Assembly: GCA_038235385.1 (NCBI GenBank)
Contig: JBBSTY010000112.1
Span: forward strand, 1 to 14,404
Origin: JBBSTY01 sp038235385
GTDB taxonomy: Bacteria > Actinomycetota > Acidimicrobiia > Acidimicrobiales > Acidimicrobilacustridaceae
Length of the DNA stretch: 14,404 bases
Reading direction: 5' to 3'
A program made the translations under genes and the position numbers. Below the pieces are notes generated by a model, which was not told where the DNA came from, searched no databases, and was given only the letters and a program-made list of their open reading frames with translations. Shown here in pieces: positions 13,374 to 14,404 of this stretch; within the stretch, counting starts at the first letter, position 1, and each line of letters begins with the position of its first letter.

Positions 13374-14404
13374 CAGTCGACCGCCCCGGGGATCGAGACG
13401 TAGTCGGCGTAGTAGAAGCCGAGCGCGAGCGCGGTGAACAGTCCGGCGAGGATCCAGAACCGGATGATGACGGTGGTCTCGGGCCAGCCCTTCTGCTCGA
13501 AGTGGTGGTGGATGGGGGCCATCTTGAAGATCCGGCGACCGCCGAAGAGCCGGAAGGAGGCAATCTGCAGGATGACCGACATCGTCTCGAGCGCGAAGAG
13601 CCCACCGACGACGATCAGCAGGAGCAGCGTGTTCGTCGTCAACCCGAGACACGCCAGTCCGGCGCCGAGCGCCAGGGAGCCCGTGTCACCCATGAAGATC
13701 CGGGCAGGCGCGGCGTTCCACCAGAGGAAGCCCGTGCACGCCCCGAGCATGGCGGCGGCGATGACCGCCAGGTCGAGCGCATGGGGGGTCTCGTAGATCG
13801 TCGGGTGCCGGAACGCCCAGAACCCGATCACCACGAAGGCGGCGAACGCGAAGATGGCGGATCCCCCGGCGAGGCCGTCCATGCCGTCGGTGAGGTTGAC
13901 CGCGTTCGTGACCGCGAGGATCGTGAGCGCCGCCAGGAGGAACCACCCGATCGAGCCGAGCTCGATGCCCGGCGAGTCGTAGCGGGTGAACGAGAGGGTG
14001 GTGTGTTGGGCGGTGAAGTTGAGCAGGAGGGCCGGGAACCCGCACGCGACGATGAGCAGACCGATGCTCTTGGCCCGCTTGCTGAGACCGAGGTTGCGCT
14101 CGTTACGGATCTTGATCCAGTCGTCGAGGAACCCGACGATGCCGGCGCCGACGATGGCGAGCACGGTGAACAGACCGGTGTAGGTGAACACGCCGGGGCG
14201 GTCGGTCACCTTGAGGAGGAGATCGCTCACGACGTAGGCGCCGACCGCCGCCACCACGATCGCCACGCCACCCATGGTTGGGGTCCCGGCCTTCACCTGG
14301 TGGGTACCGGGGAGGTCCTCGTGGATCGGTTGGCCGATCTTGCGACGGGTGAGCGCGTCGATGAGCAGCTTGGTGCCGAGCAGCGAGAGCGCGAGCGCGA
14401 CCGC
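13373..14404 (-). CDS. mraY: MraY, phospho-MurNAc-pentapeptide transferase (5' end outside the window)
   Basis: MraY transfers phospho-MurNAc-pentapeptide to undecaprenyl phosphate, making lipid I; it is an integral membrane enzyme. The frame is open to the last base of the window, so the start is missing; 343 residues are present, and comparison with the usual 320-370 aa suggests only a short N-terminal part is lost. Visible are RRKIGQPIHEDLPGTH, the GTPTMGG signature just after it, several hydrophobic helices, NLTDGMDGLAGG with catalytic aspartates, FMGDTGSLALGA, and the MAPIHHHFEQKGWPE histidine block near the C terminus. A GTG codon at 14296 inside this frame is not the start because conserved MraY sequence precedes it. 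murE and murF are expected upstream, beyond the edge. Confidence 0.96.
   Translation of the reverse strand, partial: AVALALSLLGTKLLIDALTRRKIGQPIHEDLPGTHQVKAGTPTMGGVAIVVAAVGAYVVSDLLLKVTDRPGVFTYTGLFTVLAIVGAGIVGFLDDWIKIRNERNLGLSKRAKSIGLLIVACGFPALLLNFTAQHTTLSFTRYDSPGIELGSIGWFLLAALTILAVTNAVNLTDGMDGLAGGSAIFAFAAFVVIGFWAFRHPTIYETPHALDLAVIAAAMLGACTGFLWWNAAPARIFMGDTGSLALGAGLACLGLTTNTLLLLIVVGGLFALETMSVILQIASFRLFGGRRIFKMAPIHHHFEQKGWPETTVIIRFWILAGLFTALALGFYYADYVSIPGAVD

Noticed and set aside
14294..14296. GTG at 14296 as the mraY start
   Set aside because: Conserved MraY sequence (KIGQPIHED and the TH before the GTPTMGG block) continues upstream to the window edge, so the gene is truncated by the window rather than starting here.

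Overview
The window is one uninterrupted stretch of a division and cell-wall (dcw) cluster from a very GC-rich actinobacterium. All thirteen genes I can support lie on the minus strand, so transcription runs from the right edge to the left. The order mraY-murD-ftsW-murG-murC-murB-ftsQ-ftsZ-pgeF-yggS-sepF-yggT-divIVA is the classic actinobacterial order. There is no ftsA between ftsQ and ftsZ, while sepF and divIVA are present. The strong G/C third-position bias, GTG/TTG starts and sequence style suggest Actinomycetota, perhaps Acidimicrobiia, but the class is inference.

Right half (about 6107-14404): mraY (5' end cut by the window edge), murD, ftsW, murG, murC, murB and ftsQ form a gapless chain. 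Every stop codon overlaps the next start (TGATG, GTGA or ATGA). Together they make UDP-MurNAc (MurB), add L-Ala and D-Glu (MurC, MurD), build lipid I and II (MraY, MurG), polymerise glycan at the septum (FtsW) and contribute a divisome scaffold (FtsQ).

Middle (about 4263-6133): ftsZ has its own well-formed promoter inside the 3' end of ftsQ (TTGACC-N18-TAGTCT), followed by a leader of about 140 nt with a strong composite stem-loop. The ftsZ frame begins about 190 codons before the conserved FtsZ core. A good Shine-Dalgarno site precedes this early start, so the protein probably carries a long N-terminal extension with a run of ten prolines and a Lys/Arg/Ala-rich segment resembling histone H1 tails. 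A second good ribosome site precedes the conventional FtsZ start, so two isoforms are possible. This is the most unusual feature of the window.

Left third (1-4245): pgeF and yggS are coupled by a GTGA overlap. sepF, with a strong AGGAGG site, follows after a 197-bp gap, then yggT and divIVA. SepF, FtsZ and DivIVA all carry long Pro/Ala-rich disordered segments. Immediately beyond the divIVA stop is a self-complementary heptamer array (CGTCCGA, nearly eight copies, cut by the left edge). I see no RNA genes, insertion sequences, CRISPR arrays or genes on the plus strand, and no stretch over 300 bases lacks a gene.
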